Below are positions 24,923 through 33,772 of a stretch of DNA of 52,244 bases, piece after piece. Source of the stretch: an uncultured Clostridia bacterium (GTDB lineage Bacteria; Bacillota; Clostridia; Christensenellales; UBA1242); the NCBI GenBank assembly GCA_944341445.1, contig CALVLZ010000012.1:1-52244 (forward strand), given 5' to 3'. Position 1 is the first letter of the stretch, and each line of letters begins with the position of its first letter. Position numbers and translations under genes: made by a program. Under the pieces are notes generated by a model that searched no databases, was not told the DNA's origin, and saw only the letters and a list, made by a program, of their open reading frames with translations.

Positions 24923-27556
24923 ATGGAAAAAAGTTACTGTCCACAAAATTTTGAAAAACAAATTTATAATGATTGGTTAAAAAAAAATTATTTTGAAACA
25001 AAGATTAATAAAAATAAAAAACCTTTCACAATAATAATGCCACCTCCAAATATCACTGCAAAATTACATATTGGTCATGCTTACGACACAACAATTCAAG
25101 ATAGTATTATCAGATATAAAAGAATGAAAGGCTTTGAAGCATTGTTGCTTCCAGGAACTGACCACGCAGCATTAGCAACTGAAGTTAAAGTTGTTGAAAG
25201 ATTAAAATCACAAGGTATTTCAAAAGAAGACCTTGGCAGAGAAAAATTTATGGAAAAAATGCAAGAGTGGTACGATGAATTTGGTTCTCAAATTCTTGAA
25301 CAATTCAAACAATTGGGTTTGTCTTGTGATTGGAGCAAAAAGGCATTCACTCTTGATGAACAACGTTGCAAAAGTGTTAGAAAAGCTTTTGTTCAACTAT
25401 ACAATAAAGGATATATTTATCAAGGCAAAAGAATCACAAATTGGTGCAGTAGTTGTAAAACTGCTTTAAGTGATTTGGAAGTTGAATACAAAGAACAAAA
25501 TGGCAACATTTGGTATTTAAAATATCCTGTTGAAAACTCAAATGAATTTATAACTGTTGCAACAACAAGACCAGAAACAATCCCTGGCGACACAGCGGTT
25601 GCAGTTAATCCAAACGATAAGCGTTTTAAAAATTTAATTGGAAAAAATCTAGTTTTGCCAATTATAGGAAGAATAATTCCAATTATTGCAGATGATTATG
25701 TTGATCCAAAGTTTGGAACAGGAATGGTTAAAATAACTCCTGCACACGATCCTAACGATTTTGAAGTTGGGTTGCGCCATAACTTAGAAGTCATTAACAT
25801 TATGAATGGCGATGGCACAATGAATGAAAATGCTGGTAAGTATGCTGGTTTAGATAAATTAGAGTGCAGAAAACAAATTGTTGAAGACTTCAAGCAATTA
25901 GGTTTATTTGATAAAGTTGAAGACTTAAAACATAATGTTAGCGTTTGCCAAAGATGTGGCTGTGCATTAGAACCAATTATAACAAAACAATGGTATGTTA
26001 AAATGGATGAACTTGTTAAACCGGCCATTGAAAAAGTTAAAAACGGTGAAATAAAATTCATATCAAAACGTTTTGAAAAATTGTATTTCCATTGGATGGA
26101 AAACATAAAAGATTGGTGTATTAGCAGACAAATTTGGAGCGGACACAGAATACCTGTTTTTGTTTGCTCACATTGTGGAAAACAAATTGTTGAACTTGAA
26201 GACCCTAAAACTTGTCCACATTGCGGATGTGAAAACTTAGTTCAAGAAGAAGATTCTTTAGACACTTGGTTTAGCAGCGCTTTATGGCCATTTAGCACAT
26301 TAGGTTGGCCAGATAACACAGAAGAAATGAATTATTTTTATCCAACAGATTTAATGGTAACAGGGTTTGATATAATTTTCTTCTGGGTTGCTAGAATGAT
26401 ATTCAGTGGTTTGGAATATACAAAACAAGTTCCATTTAAGGAGATTTTAATTCATGGTTTAATTAGAGATGAATTAGGCCGTAAAATGAGTAAAAGTCTT
26501 GGAAATGGAATTGACCCTGTTGATATAATTAATAAATATGGTAGCGACACTTTGAGATACTCATTATTAACAGGTTCAACAATTGGTGGCGATATTAAAT
26601 ATAGTATTGATAGATGTGAAAATGCAAGTGCGTTTATAAATAAAATTTGGAATGCTAGCCGATTTGTTTTAGAGAATGTTAACAACTTTAACAATTTCAA
26701 ACTAGAAAATATAAGCGATTTAAAGTTGCAAACTGTTGATAAATGGATTTTAACAGAGTTTCATAACACAATAAAAAACATTAATAAATTATATAATAAA
26801 TATGATTTGGGTATTGTTTGCACAGAACTTTATGAATTCACTTGGAATAAGTTCTGCGATTGGTATATTGAAGCTTCTAAAACAAGTTTATATAGTGAAG
26901 ATGAAGAAATTAAAAATAAAACTTTAAATGTTTTAATTTATATTTTAGAAAATATATTAAAAATGTTGCATCCAATAATTCCATTTGTAACTGAAAATAT
27001 ATATTTGAATTTACCAAAACATGAAAACACAATAATGTTTGCAGAATTTCCAGAATATAACAAAGCTTTAACATTTACTTCAGATGCTAAAGTAATGCAA
27101 GAAATTTTTGATATTATTAAAAAAATAAGAAATGTTAGAAATGAAATGAATGTTCCAGAAAATGTTAGAGTTAATATTATTTTGGAACCTTTGAAAAATA
27201 AAAATAAAATCGCAGAAAGTGCAGATATTATTAAGAAATTGGCTGGCGGTAAAGAAATAACTATATTAAAAGAAAACGAATCTGTTGAAAACTGCGTTGT
27301 TATTGTTAACAGAATTTGCAAAGCTCATTTGCCATTAAAAGAATTATCCGATCCAGAAAAGGAATTAAAAAGGTTGGAAGGAGAATTGCAAAAAGTTGAA
27401 AGTGAATTGATAAGAGCAAATAAAATGCTTTCAAACCCAGGTTTTATTAATAAAGCTCCAAAAAATTTAATAGATGCTGAAAAGCAAAAAATTGTTAAAT
27501 ATGAAGAAATGAAAAACAACATATTAAATAGTATAGAAAAAATAAAATCACTATAA
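24923..27556 (+). CDS. valS: Valine-tRNA ligase
   Basis: An 877-residue class Ia synthetase that charges tRNA-Val. The HIGH motif is HIGH (49-52) in AKLHIGHAYDT and the KMSKS loop is at 521-525. The editing domain has the TTRPET motif and, later, HDPNDFEVG. Two CxxC pairs (CSHC, CPHC) between them form an inserted zinc ribbon near the catalytic core. The C-terminus ends with the ValS tRNA-binding coiled coil from about 815. The length is normal. AGGAGA precedes the start. No T-box leader is visible. Confidence 0.97.
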   Translation: MEKSYCPQNFEKQIYNDWLKKNYFETKINKNKKPFTIIMPPPNITAKLHIGHAYDTTIQDSIIRYKRMKGFEALLLPGTDHAALATEVKVVERLKSQGISKEDLGREKFMEKMQEWYDEFGSQILEQFKQLGLSCDWSKKAFTLDEQRCKSVRKAFVQLYNKGYIYQGKRITNWCSSCKTALSDLEVEYKEQNGNIWYLKYPVENSNEFITVATTRPETIPGDTAVAVNPNDKRFKNLIGKNLVLPIIGRIIPIIADDYVDPKFGTGMVKITPAHDPNDFEVGLRHNLEVINIMNGDGTMNENAGKYAGLDKLECRKQIVEDFKQLGLFDKVEDLKHNVSVCQRCGCALEPIITKQWYVKMDELVKPAIEKVKNGEIKFISKRFEKLYFHWMENIKDWCISRQIWSGHRIPVFVCSHCGKQIVELEDPKTCPHCGCENLVQEEDSLDTWFSSALWPFSTLGWPDNTEEMNYFYPTDLMVTGFDIIFFWVARMIFSGLEYTKQVPFKEILIHGLIRDELGRKMSKSLGNGIDPVDIINKYGSDTLRYSLLTGSTIGGDIKYSIDRCENASAFINKIWNASRFVLENVNNFNNFKLENISDLKLQTVDKWILTEFHNTIKNINKLYNKYDLGIVCTELYEFTWNKFCDWYIEASKTSLYSEDEEIKNKTLNVLIYILENILKMLHPIIPFVTENIYLNLPKHENTIMFAEFPEYNKALTFTSDAKVMQEIFDIIKKIRNVRNEMNVPENVRVNIILEPLKNKNKIAESADIIKKLAGGKEITILKENESVENCVVIVNRICKAHLPLKELSDPEKELKRLEGELQKVESELIRANKMLSNPGFINKAPKNLIDAEKQKIVKYEEMKNNILNSIEKIKSL

Positions 27557-27573
27557 AGTGATTTTATTTTTTT
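27539..27573. terminator. Bidirectional terminator of valS
   Basis: AATAAAATCACT / AGTGATTTTATT with an ATAA loop; the valS stop is inside. A-run and T-run on either side suit both valS and the convergent TSCPD gene. Confidence 0.85.
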
Positions 27574-27594
27574 GTTGCAAATTTAAAAATATTT

Positions 27595-27846
27595 TTATTT
27601 ATTGTTTACTTTTTCTTCTAAAGCTTTTGCTAGTTGGTCTGGGCAAGAAGTGTTGTTTCTGCATTTTATGTTTTTTAATTTAGCAATAACATCTTCTGCT
27701 TTCATATTTTCAACAAGTTTGCAAATTCCTTGTGTGTTTCCAAAACAGCCACCTTTAAAGGAAACATTTTTAACAATATTGTTTTCGTCTAATTCAAAAC
27801 TGATTTCTCTTGAACAAACGCCTTTCGGTATATAAGTGTATTTCAT
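27595..27846 (-). CDS. TSCPD-domain protein (TIGR03905 type)
   Basis: An 83-residue protein. It begins MKYTYIPKGVCSREISFEL and contains GGCFGNTQGI and, near the end, NTSCPDQLAKAL, the TSCPD motif after which the domain is named. The same domain occurs at the C-terminus of some ribonucleotide reductases. Stand-alone forms like this are common in Clostridia and of unknown function. The conserved cysteines suggest metal or redox binding. I chose the ATG at 27846 because GGAG is correctly placed before it; an ATG 12 bp upstream overlaps that site. Confidence 0.82.
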   Translation of the reverse strand: MKYTYIPKGVCSREISFELDENNIVKNVSFKGGCFGNTQGICKLVENMKAEDVIAKLKNIKCRNNTSCPDQLAKALEEKVNNK

Positions 27847-27962
27847 ATTCAACTCCATTTCAATTTTAATAATTATTCACAAAATGAACAAAATTTAAAT
27901 GTTAAAATTCTTATAAAATTTGCATAATTATAAATTTGATATTTGTAATAACTTATTGTTTT

Positions 27963-28505
27963 TTAGTTAATTTCAACAATGCTATCATATAAATTTTCAA
28001 AGATATTTGCAGCTTCTTCTTTCCATTTGTTGCAAGCAATAATTGCACTGTGTCTTGTTGGAACTTTTAATTTTATTTCTAATAGTGGTTGACTAACCAA
28101 AGGTTCTTTAATTTTTAAATTAATTGTGTAAGAACCATCTTGGTTTTTAGTGTAGTTAGAAACATATTCTTGATTTCTTTTAAAAGTTATTCTGTTTTGT
28201 TTTGCAAAATTTGTTATTTCTTCACGTAAACTTTGGGGAATTCTTAAGAAAAAATGGCTTAAACAATTCCTTCCAGAATATGTTAATGCAAATTTGCTTT
28301 CTTCATCATCAGCAGGGCTAACATCATAAATAAATCCAGCATCAATTAATTGAGGCATAATTTGTTTATAATCCATATAGTTTAACCAATTGTTTCTGCT
28401 GGTGCAAATATCAACAATAGAATTTTCTGTTAGTGGAATTTCCATTTTATCTAACAAAAACAATAATTTTAATTTATTAATTGTTTCATCTTGTGTGAAG
28501 TCCAT
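27963..28505 (-). CDS. DUF4364 family protein
   Basis: A 180-residue protein. The N-terminus (DETINKLKLLFLLDKMEIPLTENSIVDICTSRNNWLNYMDYKQIMPQLIDAGFI) looks like a winged-helix region and the family is DUF4364, found widely in Clostridia. Such a fold suggests DNA binding, but no function is known. The ATG at 28505 has GGAG before it; an upstream ATG at 28523 would overlap this site. It has its own strong promoter. No terminator is obvious between it and the TSCPD gene. Confidence 0.78.
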   Translation of the reverse strand: MDFTQDETINKLKLLFLLDKMEIPLTENSIVDICTSRNNWLNYMDYKQIMPQLIDAGFIYDVSPADDEESKFALTYSGRNCLSHFFLRIPQSLREEITNFAKQNRITFKRNQEYVSNYTKNQDGSYTINLKIKEPLVSQPLLEIKLKVPTRHSAIIACNKWKEEAANIFENLYDSIVEIN

Positions 28506-28534
28506 TTTTTTACTCCGTTGCAATAATATATAGT

Positions 28535-28563
28535 ATTATAGCAATTATTTTAATTTATAGCAA
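28535..28563 (-). promoter_or_regulatory. Promoter of the DUF4364 gene
   Basis: On the - strand TTGCTA (28558-28563), 17 bp, TATAAT (28535-28540) with TGC just before the -10. The 10-mer ATTGCTATAA occurs at both the -35 and the -10. Confidence 0.75.
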
Positions 28564-28645
28564 TTGAATAATATTTTTATTAAAATTAGTGAAATTTTTA
28601 AAATTTGAATAATTATTAATATTTTTTTATATTGTTGTATTTTGT

Positions 28646-28674
28646 TTTGCAAAAAAAATTAAATTTTATATAAT
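28646..28674 (+). promoter_or_regulatory. Promoter of the acidic-linker gene
   Basis: TTTGCA (28646-28651), 17 bp, TATAAT (28669-28674), 18 bp before the start codon. Confidence 0.6.
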
Positions 28675-28692
28675 ATTATTAGGAGATTGATC

Positions 28693-29499
28693 ATGGAAGA
28701 ATATTCAGTAGAAGAACAACAAAAATTAAAAGAATTTTTTGCAGCTTGTAATGAGATGATAGATGGAAGATTTATTCTTTCAGATGTTAAAGTTGCAAAA
28801 ATTTTAAAGGCAATAGCTGGGTGTAAAACTCTTTATGATTTATTTGCCAAATGTTTATTAAATTTTAATTTTGATAGGGAATTTAAAAACGCCAAAACAA
28901 CAAGTAAAATTAATGGCGGCTATTTTGTTTTGCCAAGTGAAGAGAAAAAAATAATAGCAATGGTATTTTGCTTTTTGTTGGATGTTGATAACAAAAAAAT
29001 AAACTTGCAAAATTTTATTAATGAAAATTTCTATAATCCAGATGGATATAATATTAGTTATAGTAATTTTGCAATGAATGTTTTAATTCCATTTAAAAAT
29101 AGTGTGTTAAATGAATTAAATTGCAACGAGAACGGAGTTGTTGTTGATTCTAATGTTGAAGATGAAGAAGTTGAAGATGAAGAAGAAACAGAAGAGGAAA
29201 CTGAAACTCAAGTTAGTGAAGATAACACTAGAGAATTAAATATTTTATTTGCAAACTTAAGAATTGCTTTAAATGAATTGTATTCTGCAACAAAAAGACA
29301 AGCTAGATTGAAAGAAGATTTATTTGATGAATTGAAAATTATTATGAATGCTTTTCATGAAGCAATTAATATAAGAAATTTAAAAATAATTAATGCATTA
29401 ATGATTCCTTTAGAATATATTTTAAAGAAACAAAAATCATTAAGATATTATTATCAAAAAGTTAAAGAATGTTTAATCGAATTTTATTATGAAGATTAA
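28693..29499 (+). CDS. Hypothetical protein with acidic linker
   Basis: A 268-residue soluble protein that I do not recognise. The N-terminal 145 residues are helical and hydrophobic-patterned, then comes a very acidic linker (VEDEEVEDEEETEEETETQ), then a second helical domain of about 100 residues rich in Leu and Ile. There is no signal peptide or membrane helix. The ATG at 28693 is preceded by AGGAGA; an in-frame TTG at 28687 is less likely. It stands alone between its own promoter and terminator, so it gives no context clue. Confidence 0.65.
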   Translation: MEEYSVEEQQKLKEFFAACNEMIDGRFILSDVKVAKILKAIAGCKTLYDLFAKCLLNFNFDREFKNAKTTSKINGGYFVLPSEEKKIIAMVFCFLLDVDNKKINLQNFINENFYNPDGYNISYSNFAMNVLIPFKNSVLNELNCNENGVVVDSNVEDEEVEDEEETEEETETQVSEDNTRELNILFANLRIALNELYSATKRQARLKEDLFDELKIIMNAFHEAINIRNLKIINALMIPLEYILKKQKSLRYYYQKVKECLIEFYYED

Positions 29500-29529
29500 T
29501 TATTAATTGTTGTTTTTACTTAAATATAT

Positions 29530-29564
29530 AAAAGAGAGTTGTTGAACTCTCTTTTTTTTTTTTG
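29530..29564 (+). terminator. Rho-independent terminator
   Basis: AAAGAGAGTT / AACTCTCTTT with a GTTG loop, followed by 12 or more Ts. Confidence 0.92.
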
Positions 29565-30147
29565 TTTTATAATAAATTTTTAATCGATTTTGATGTTGTG
29601 TTATCTTGTATAAGTTTTAAATAAAAATAAGCAAATTGATAATAATTAAATAATTAAAAACTGCAACTAAAAAATAAAAATAATGGATATTGTTAATTTA
29701 AGTCAAAATTAAATGTTTCATAAACTTAAAATAAAATTTATATTATATATAAAAGATTGGTTGAGTATGTTGATTTTATATAAAGTAAAATATTAATTTA
29801 TATATTTATTTTTAATATTCAACAAATGGTAGTGTTGTTTGTTAAATTAAATGTTTATATCATTAATATTTTCTAGTTGTTTTTTATTGTATTATTTAAT
29901 GCTTTTAAGTTTCTATTTTTAATTTTAATTATTAATTCAAATATTAATCTATAATTAAATTATTATTTAATTTTAATTACAAATTGAAGCAAAGTATATT
30001 TAATTATTATTTATTAATTGTTTTATTTATTATTAAATCAGTAAATAAAGTTAAATTTATATTAAAAATATTAAAATTATATGAAAAAACAGTGAAAAAA
30101 ATAAAAAATATATTAAAAAAATTGTGTTGTCATATTTTCGTTCAAAA
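29565..30147. other. AT-rich region with no recognised gene
   Basis: About 580 bp with almost no G or C outside short patches. I see no ORF with a credible ribosome site, no tRNA and no hairpin of note. A TTG-initiated frame of 79 codons (29984-30223) overlaps the end of ylbJ and has low-complexity composition, so I do not accept it. This may be a decayed gene or a spacer. Confidence 0.6.
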
Positions 30148-31140
30148 TTACAACATAAAAAAACATAGTAATATGGAGATAAAAGTGCTAAAAATAACGT
30201 GTGTTAGCTTTTGTATAAAGTAAAAACTTGTTTTAATTTCAATTTTTTTTAAAAATGTTAATGATTGCATATGAATTGATAATCCACCAAAAGTTATAAT
30301 TGCTGTCGCAATAGGTATTATTAATGTTGTTGAAATGCTACTTTGTGACAACAACAAACAACCTTTTGTCATTTCTATAATACCATTTGTTATAGAAGTG
30401 GCTCCAAGTGGTGTTAGTCCAATTGGTTTTAAAATTGAATATAGTAACAAATTAATCGGTTTTAAAATTTGGATATTGTTTATTAGATTGATAATCATAA
30501 AGAAAATAGATATGTAACCACCAACTATTAAAATGCTTTTAATACTAGTGTACATAATATCTTCTAAATTTATTTCATTATGTTTTTCTGTGTTATAATT
30601 TAAATTTTTTATTGTGTTTATGTTTATATTGTTTTTAAGTTTGTAATTTCTATAAAATATTCCGTTAACTATTGCGCCTAATATGTGAGATATTAAAACA
30701 ATTATTCCTATTTTTATGTTGCCAAACATTCCAACAGCAACAGTTCCTAATATAAACATTGGTCCACTGTTTGAAGTGAATGTTGTTATTTTATAGGCTT
30801 CTTCTTTTGTAATTAATCCTTTGTTGAAACAATCGTAAGTTAATTTTGCTCCAATTGGATAACCACTGATTATGCTGAACATAAATATGTAGGATGATGC
30901 TCCTGAAACTTTAAATAATTTATATGTGATTTTTTCAAACTTTTTTGCAAGAAAGTTAATGAAACCAAGTTCGCTTAATAATTTTGTTAAAATAAAAAAG
31001 GGTAAAAGTGCTGGAACCCAACTTATTGCCCAAATATTTAATCCTAACAAGCAAGCTTTAATATTTTCTTCTGGATTACACACAAATAATATTAAAATTG
31101 CAATAACTAATATTGTTGCAACTATTCTAGTTCGTTTCAC
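30148..31140 (-). CDS. ylbJ: Sporulation integral membrane protein YlbJ
   Basis: A 330-residue protein with about eight membrane helices and Gate-type (nucleoside-recognition) domains. Marker segments are WVPALLPFFILTKLLSELG, FSIISGYPIGAK and TFTSNSGPMFILGT (in that order), which match YlbJ of Bacillus, made in the mother cell and needed for the spore cortex. The start is GTG with AAGGAT about 8 bp upstream. It is divergent from the patatin gene with only 65 bp between them. No sigma-E site could be assigned confidently. Confidence 0.85.
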   Translation of the reverse strand: MKRTRIVATILVIAILILFVCNPEENIKACLLGLNIWAISWVPALLPFFILTKLLSELGFINFLAKKFEKITYKLFKVSGASSYIFMFSIISGYPIGAKLTYDCFNKGLITKEEAYKITTFTSNSGPMFILGTVAVGMFGNIKIGIIVLISHILGAIVNGIFYRNYKLKNNININTIKNLNYNTEKHNEINLEDIMYTSIKSILIVGGYISIFFMIINLINNIQILKPINLLLYSILKPIGLTPLGATSITNGIIEMTKGCLLLSQSSISTTLIIPIATAIITFGGLSIHMQSLTFLKKIEIKTSFYFIQKLTHVIFSTFISILLCFFML

Positions 31141-31205
31141 TTAATTATCCTTTTTATTTTTACTTAATTATGATATTATATTTATATTAATTGAGGAGTG
31201 TTTTT

Positions 31206-32006
31206 ATGAAAAATAAACCAAAAATTGGATTAGCTTTAAGTGGTGGTGGGGCGTTGGGTTTTGCGCATTTAGGAGCAATTCAAGCATTGATGGACAATGG
31301 TATTAATATTGATTGTGTAACAGGAACTAGTATTGGTGCTATTGTTGGTGCTGCAATATCTGTTGGTAAATTGCCAATAGAAGTTTTTAATAGCGCAAAA
31401 AATATAAAAACAATAAATATAATTGATGTTAATTTTAAAACTAATGGTTTGTTGTCGGGTAAGTCTGCAACCAAGCTTATTAAAGAAATTGTTGGAGATG
31501 TTAATTTTACTGATTGTAAAATACCTTTTAAATGCGTTGCAACTGATTTAAAAAGTGGAGAAGCTGTTGTATTTGATAGTGGGTCTTTGGTGGAAGCAAT
31601 TAGGGCAAGTATTGGCGTGCCTGGAATATTTTCTCCAATTGGTAAAAATGAAAAAATTTTAGTTGATGGTGGTCTTGTTAACAATTTGCCAGATAATCTT
31701 TTAAAAGATATGGGTGCAGATATTATAATTTCAGTTGACTTAATTAATGATTACGTTATGGAAGGAGCTCCTAGATTTATAACGCAAACACTTGTTTATG
31801 CGTTTTTATTGCAACAATATGAATGTAATAAATTAAGAAAAAACAAATCTGATATTGTTATAAAACCTAAACAAAGAGGAGTTAAACAATGGTCTTTTAA
31901 CCCTAAAATGGCAGAAATAAGTTATAACGCAGGGTATGATGCAACCATTAAACAAATTAAAAGAATAAAAAATAAAATTGATAAATTTATTAATGAAAGC
32001 GCTTAA
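31206..32006 (+). CDS. Patatin-like phospholipase (RssA/NTE type)
   Basis: A 266-residue patatin-like serine hydrolase. The oxyanion loop is GGGALGFAHLG, the nucleophile elbow is GTSIG, and the catalytic aspartate lies in DGGLVNN. All parts of the Ser-Asp dyad are intact. Substrate likely a phospholipid or lysophospholipid. There is no signal peptide, so it acts in the cytoplasm. The start follows GAGGAG; a TTG at 31191 would sit before that site and is rejected. It stands alone, convergent with tmcAL. Confidence 0.88.
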   Translation: MKNKPKIGLALSGGGALGFAHLGAIQALMDNGINIDCVTGTSIGAIVGAAISVGKLPIEVFNSAKNIKTINIIDVNFKTNGLLSGKSATKLIKEIVGDVNFTDCKIPFKCVATDLKSGEAVVFDSGSLVEAIRASIGVPGIFSPIGKNEKILVDGGLVNNLPDNLLKDMGADIIISVDLINDYVMEGAPRFITQTLVYAFLLQQYECNKLRKNKSDIVIKPKQRGVKQWSFNPKMAEISYNAGYDATIKQIKRIKNKIDKFINESA

Positions 32007-32067
32007 TCGTTTAACAAATAATAATACATAAAAATAAATAAATATACAATAAGTAAAAATGAATAGC

Positions 32068-32084
32068 TATGCAAAAATATGAAT
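32068..32084 (+). repeat. Intergenic TATGCAAAAATATGAA element, copy 4
   Basis: TATGCAAAAATATGAATAA starts 62 bp after the patatin stop codon. It resembles the other copies through TATGCAAA but lacks the CGTAAAA half. Confidence 0.25.
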
Positions 32085-32101
32085 AATATTAAATTATTAA
32101 C

Positions 32102-32137
32102 AAAAAAATAATGCCATAAATTTAGGCATTATTTTTA
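32102..32137. terminator. Bidirectional terminator between convergent genes
   Basis: AAAAAATAATGCC / GGCATTATTTTT, with A-run and T-run at the sides. It can end both the patatin gene and tmcAL. Confidence 0.85.
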
Positions 32138-32141
32138 TTTT

Positions 32142-33401
32142 TTATATTTTTATTGTTTTTGTTAATAAATCTGGAGTGTAATTTGGAATTGCTTTATTTT
32201 TTCTTAATAGTAGATAATAAACTTGGTTTGCGTTGTCTTCAATGTTTGCAATTTCTTTATAAAGTTTGCTTTTGTCTTTATCAACATTATTAACACGAAT
32301 TATTAAATTTGTGTTGCATTCACAATTTTTTAATAATTCTGAATTTTCTGATTTAAAACCTAATACTTTAATAAATGGAAGTTTGTCCATTTTATAAATT
32401 TCATTTATTATACTTTTATTTATATTTAAAAGTCTGTTAAGAACAATGCGTTTAATTCTTGAAAAAGTATATCTTTTTGTTTTAACGTTTATTAAAAAAT
32501 CTGTTAAATCTTTTGTGTTGTGGCAAACTTCGTAAATTCTATTTTCCAAACCTTCATTAACATCAAATATTTGTTTTAAATCTTTTGTTGTTGAAGTTTT
32601 TAATGAAAACATACAAAGGTTGTTAAATATTTCTAAATCTGGCAACCCAAAAACATTCATTTCTTCTTTTATGCAATCGTAGCTTGATTTTGGTAAAAAT
32701 TTTTTAACAGCTTTTGCTTTACCTTTCTTATATAATAAAGCTCTAATTGCTGTTGCGCTTGTTTCATCTCCAAACAATTCAGTGCTTGAAAAGTTGTTAT
32801 AAGTTCTAGAAATAAAAACAGGTTTTATATTGCTTTTTGTTTGTTTTATTGCTTTTAAATATTCTATTGCTAAAATGTTGTTAGGGCATATTATTGCTTT
32901 TAATGCCAAATCTATTTCAGCATTTTTAAATTCTGTTTTGTTATTTTTTAAATATTCTCTTAGTGCTTTTTCTTTAGCAGAAACCAAAGAATCTCCATTT
33001 TTTAAAAATTCTTTAACACTTTGGCTAAATTCTTTTGGCTCATTTATAAAAAAATCTGCTAATTTATTTAAAATTTTTTCATTATCGCATTCGCATCCAA
33101 AGGCTAAATGCGTTACATTTGAAAAAGAATTTGCTATTTTTACGCCAGCTAAAGCAAATATTTCTGCAGATGAACAAGCATAAGGTGTTGGCATTTGAAC
33201 AACAATATCTGCGCCATTTTCTAGTGCCATTTTTGCTCTTACATATTTATTCACAATTGTTGGTTCGCCACGTTGCGAAAAGTTTCCTGTTTGAATGCAT
33301 AAAATTGCATCGGCCCCGCTTTTTTCTTTTGCTAATTGCATGTGTTTTAAATGTCCCATATGAAATGGATTATATTCACAAATTATTGCACATATTTTCA
33401 T
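32142..33401 (-). CDS. tmcAL: tRNA(Met) cytidine acetate ligase TmcAL (YlbM family)
   Basis: A 419-residue protein of the nucleotidyltransferase superfamily that makes N4-acetylcytidine at the wobble position of elongator tRNA-Met in Firmicutes. The N-terminal site is MKICAIICEYNPFHMGHLKH (1-20), with the HxGH motif for ATP, followed by LCIQTGNFSQRGEP and VVQMPTPYACSSAEIFA. The family length matches. GGAAG precedes the ATG. In Bacillus the gene sits beside ylbJ; here it is one gene away, separated by the patatin gene. Confidence 0.9.
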   Translation of the reverse strand: MKICAIICEYNPFHMGHLKHMQLAKEKSGADAILCIQTGNFSQRGEPTIVNKYVRAKMALENGADIVVQMPTPYACSSAEIFALAGVKIANSFSNVTHLAFGCECDNEKILNKLADFFINEPKEFSQSVKEFLKNGDSLVSAKEKALREYLKNNKTEFKNAEIDLALKAIICPNNILAIEYLKAIKQTKSNIKPVFISRTYNNFSSTELFGDETSATAIRALLYKKGKAKAVKKFLPKSSYDCIKEEMNVFGLPDLEIFNNLCMFSLKTSTTKDLKQIFDVNEGLENRIYEVCHNTKDLTDFLINVKTKRYTFSRIKRIVLNRLLNINKSIINEIYKMDKLPFIKVLGFKSENSELLKNCECNTNLIIRVNNVDKDKSKLYKEIANIEDNANQVYYLLLRKNKAIPNYTPDLLTKTIKI

Positions 33402-33490
33402 AGAATCTTCCTTCTTTGCATTTTTATAAATATATTTGAATCTTTATAAATAAAATCAAACTTTAATTTTTTACTAACAATTAAGTTTTT

Positions 33491-33540
33491 ACGTATTAAA
33501 CATTAGTATTACGTACTATTACGTACTATTACGTACTATT
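33491..33540. repeat. Tandem 10-bp repeat ACGTACTATT (three copies) with flanking partial copies
   Basis: ACGTACTATT occurs three times without interruption at 33511-33540. It is preceded by a partial unit (AGTATT, 33505-33510) and by ACGTATTAAA (33491-33500). Each unit has the palindromic core ACGT at a spacing of one helical turn, so a protein could bind side by side. It lies between the divergent tmcAL and pta genes. Confidence 0.75.
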
Positions 33541-33624
33541 TTAATTAAAATAAACTATTTTTTGTTTTTAATAAATATTCATAAATTGTAAAATTTTAAT
33601 AGCCTTTTTAAGGTGAGATTTTTT

Positions 33625-33699
33625 ATGATTTACTTTTCTTATATTAAAATTAATGAATATTATTTTTTTGTTGTTTTGAAATTATTTGGCTTTATTTAA
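33625..33699 (+). CDS. Possible 24-aa hydrophobic peptide
   Basis: ATG at 33625 with AAGGTGAG before it, ending TAA at 33699. The 24-residue product is aromatic and hydrophobic (one membrane-like stretch). It could be a small membrane peptide or a chance ORF; no homology claim is made. It is the only candidate gene in the 33402-33772 gap. Confidence 0.25.
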   Translation: MIYFSYIKINEYYFFVVLKLFGFI

Positions 33700-33708
33700 T
33701 TAGTAGTA

Positions 33709-33714
33709 TATAAT
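33709..33714 (+). promoter_or_regulatory. -10 of pta
   Basis: TATAAT at 33709-33714, with TTTGGC (33685-33690) at 18 bp. Just downstream, AAATCAAA and TTTGATTT form an inverted repeat (33716-33750) that overlaps the predicted start of the transcript. Confidence 0.5.
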
Positions 33715-33772
33715 AAAATCAAAATTTATTCAAATGAATTAATTTGATTTTATAAAATGTGTGGGGTAAAGT

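Noticed and set aside
29984..30223. A 79-codon + strand frame (TTG start) in the AT-rich gap
   Set aside because: It overlaps the end of ylbJ on the other strand, has low-complexity K/I composition and no ribosome site. It reads as chance.
33505..33540. CRISPR array
   Set aside because: The repeats are 10 bp and follow each other without spacers, and no cas gene is near.
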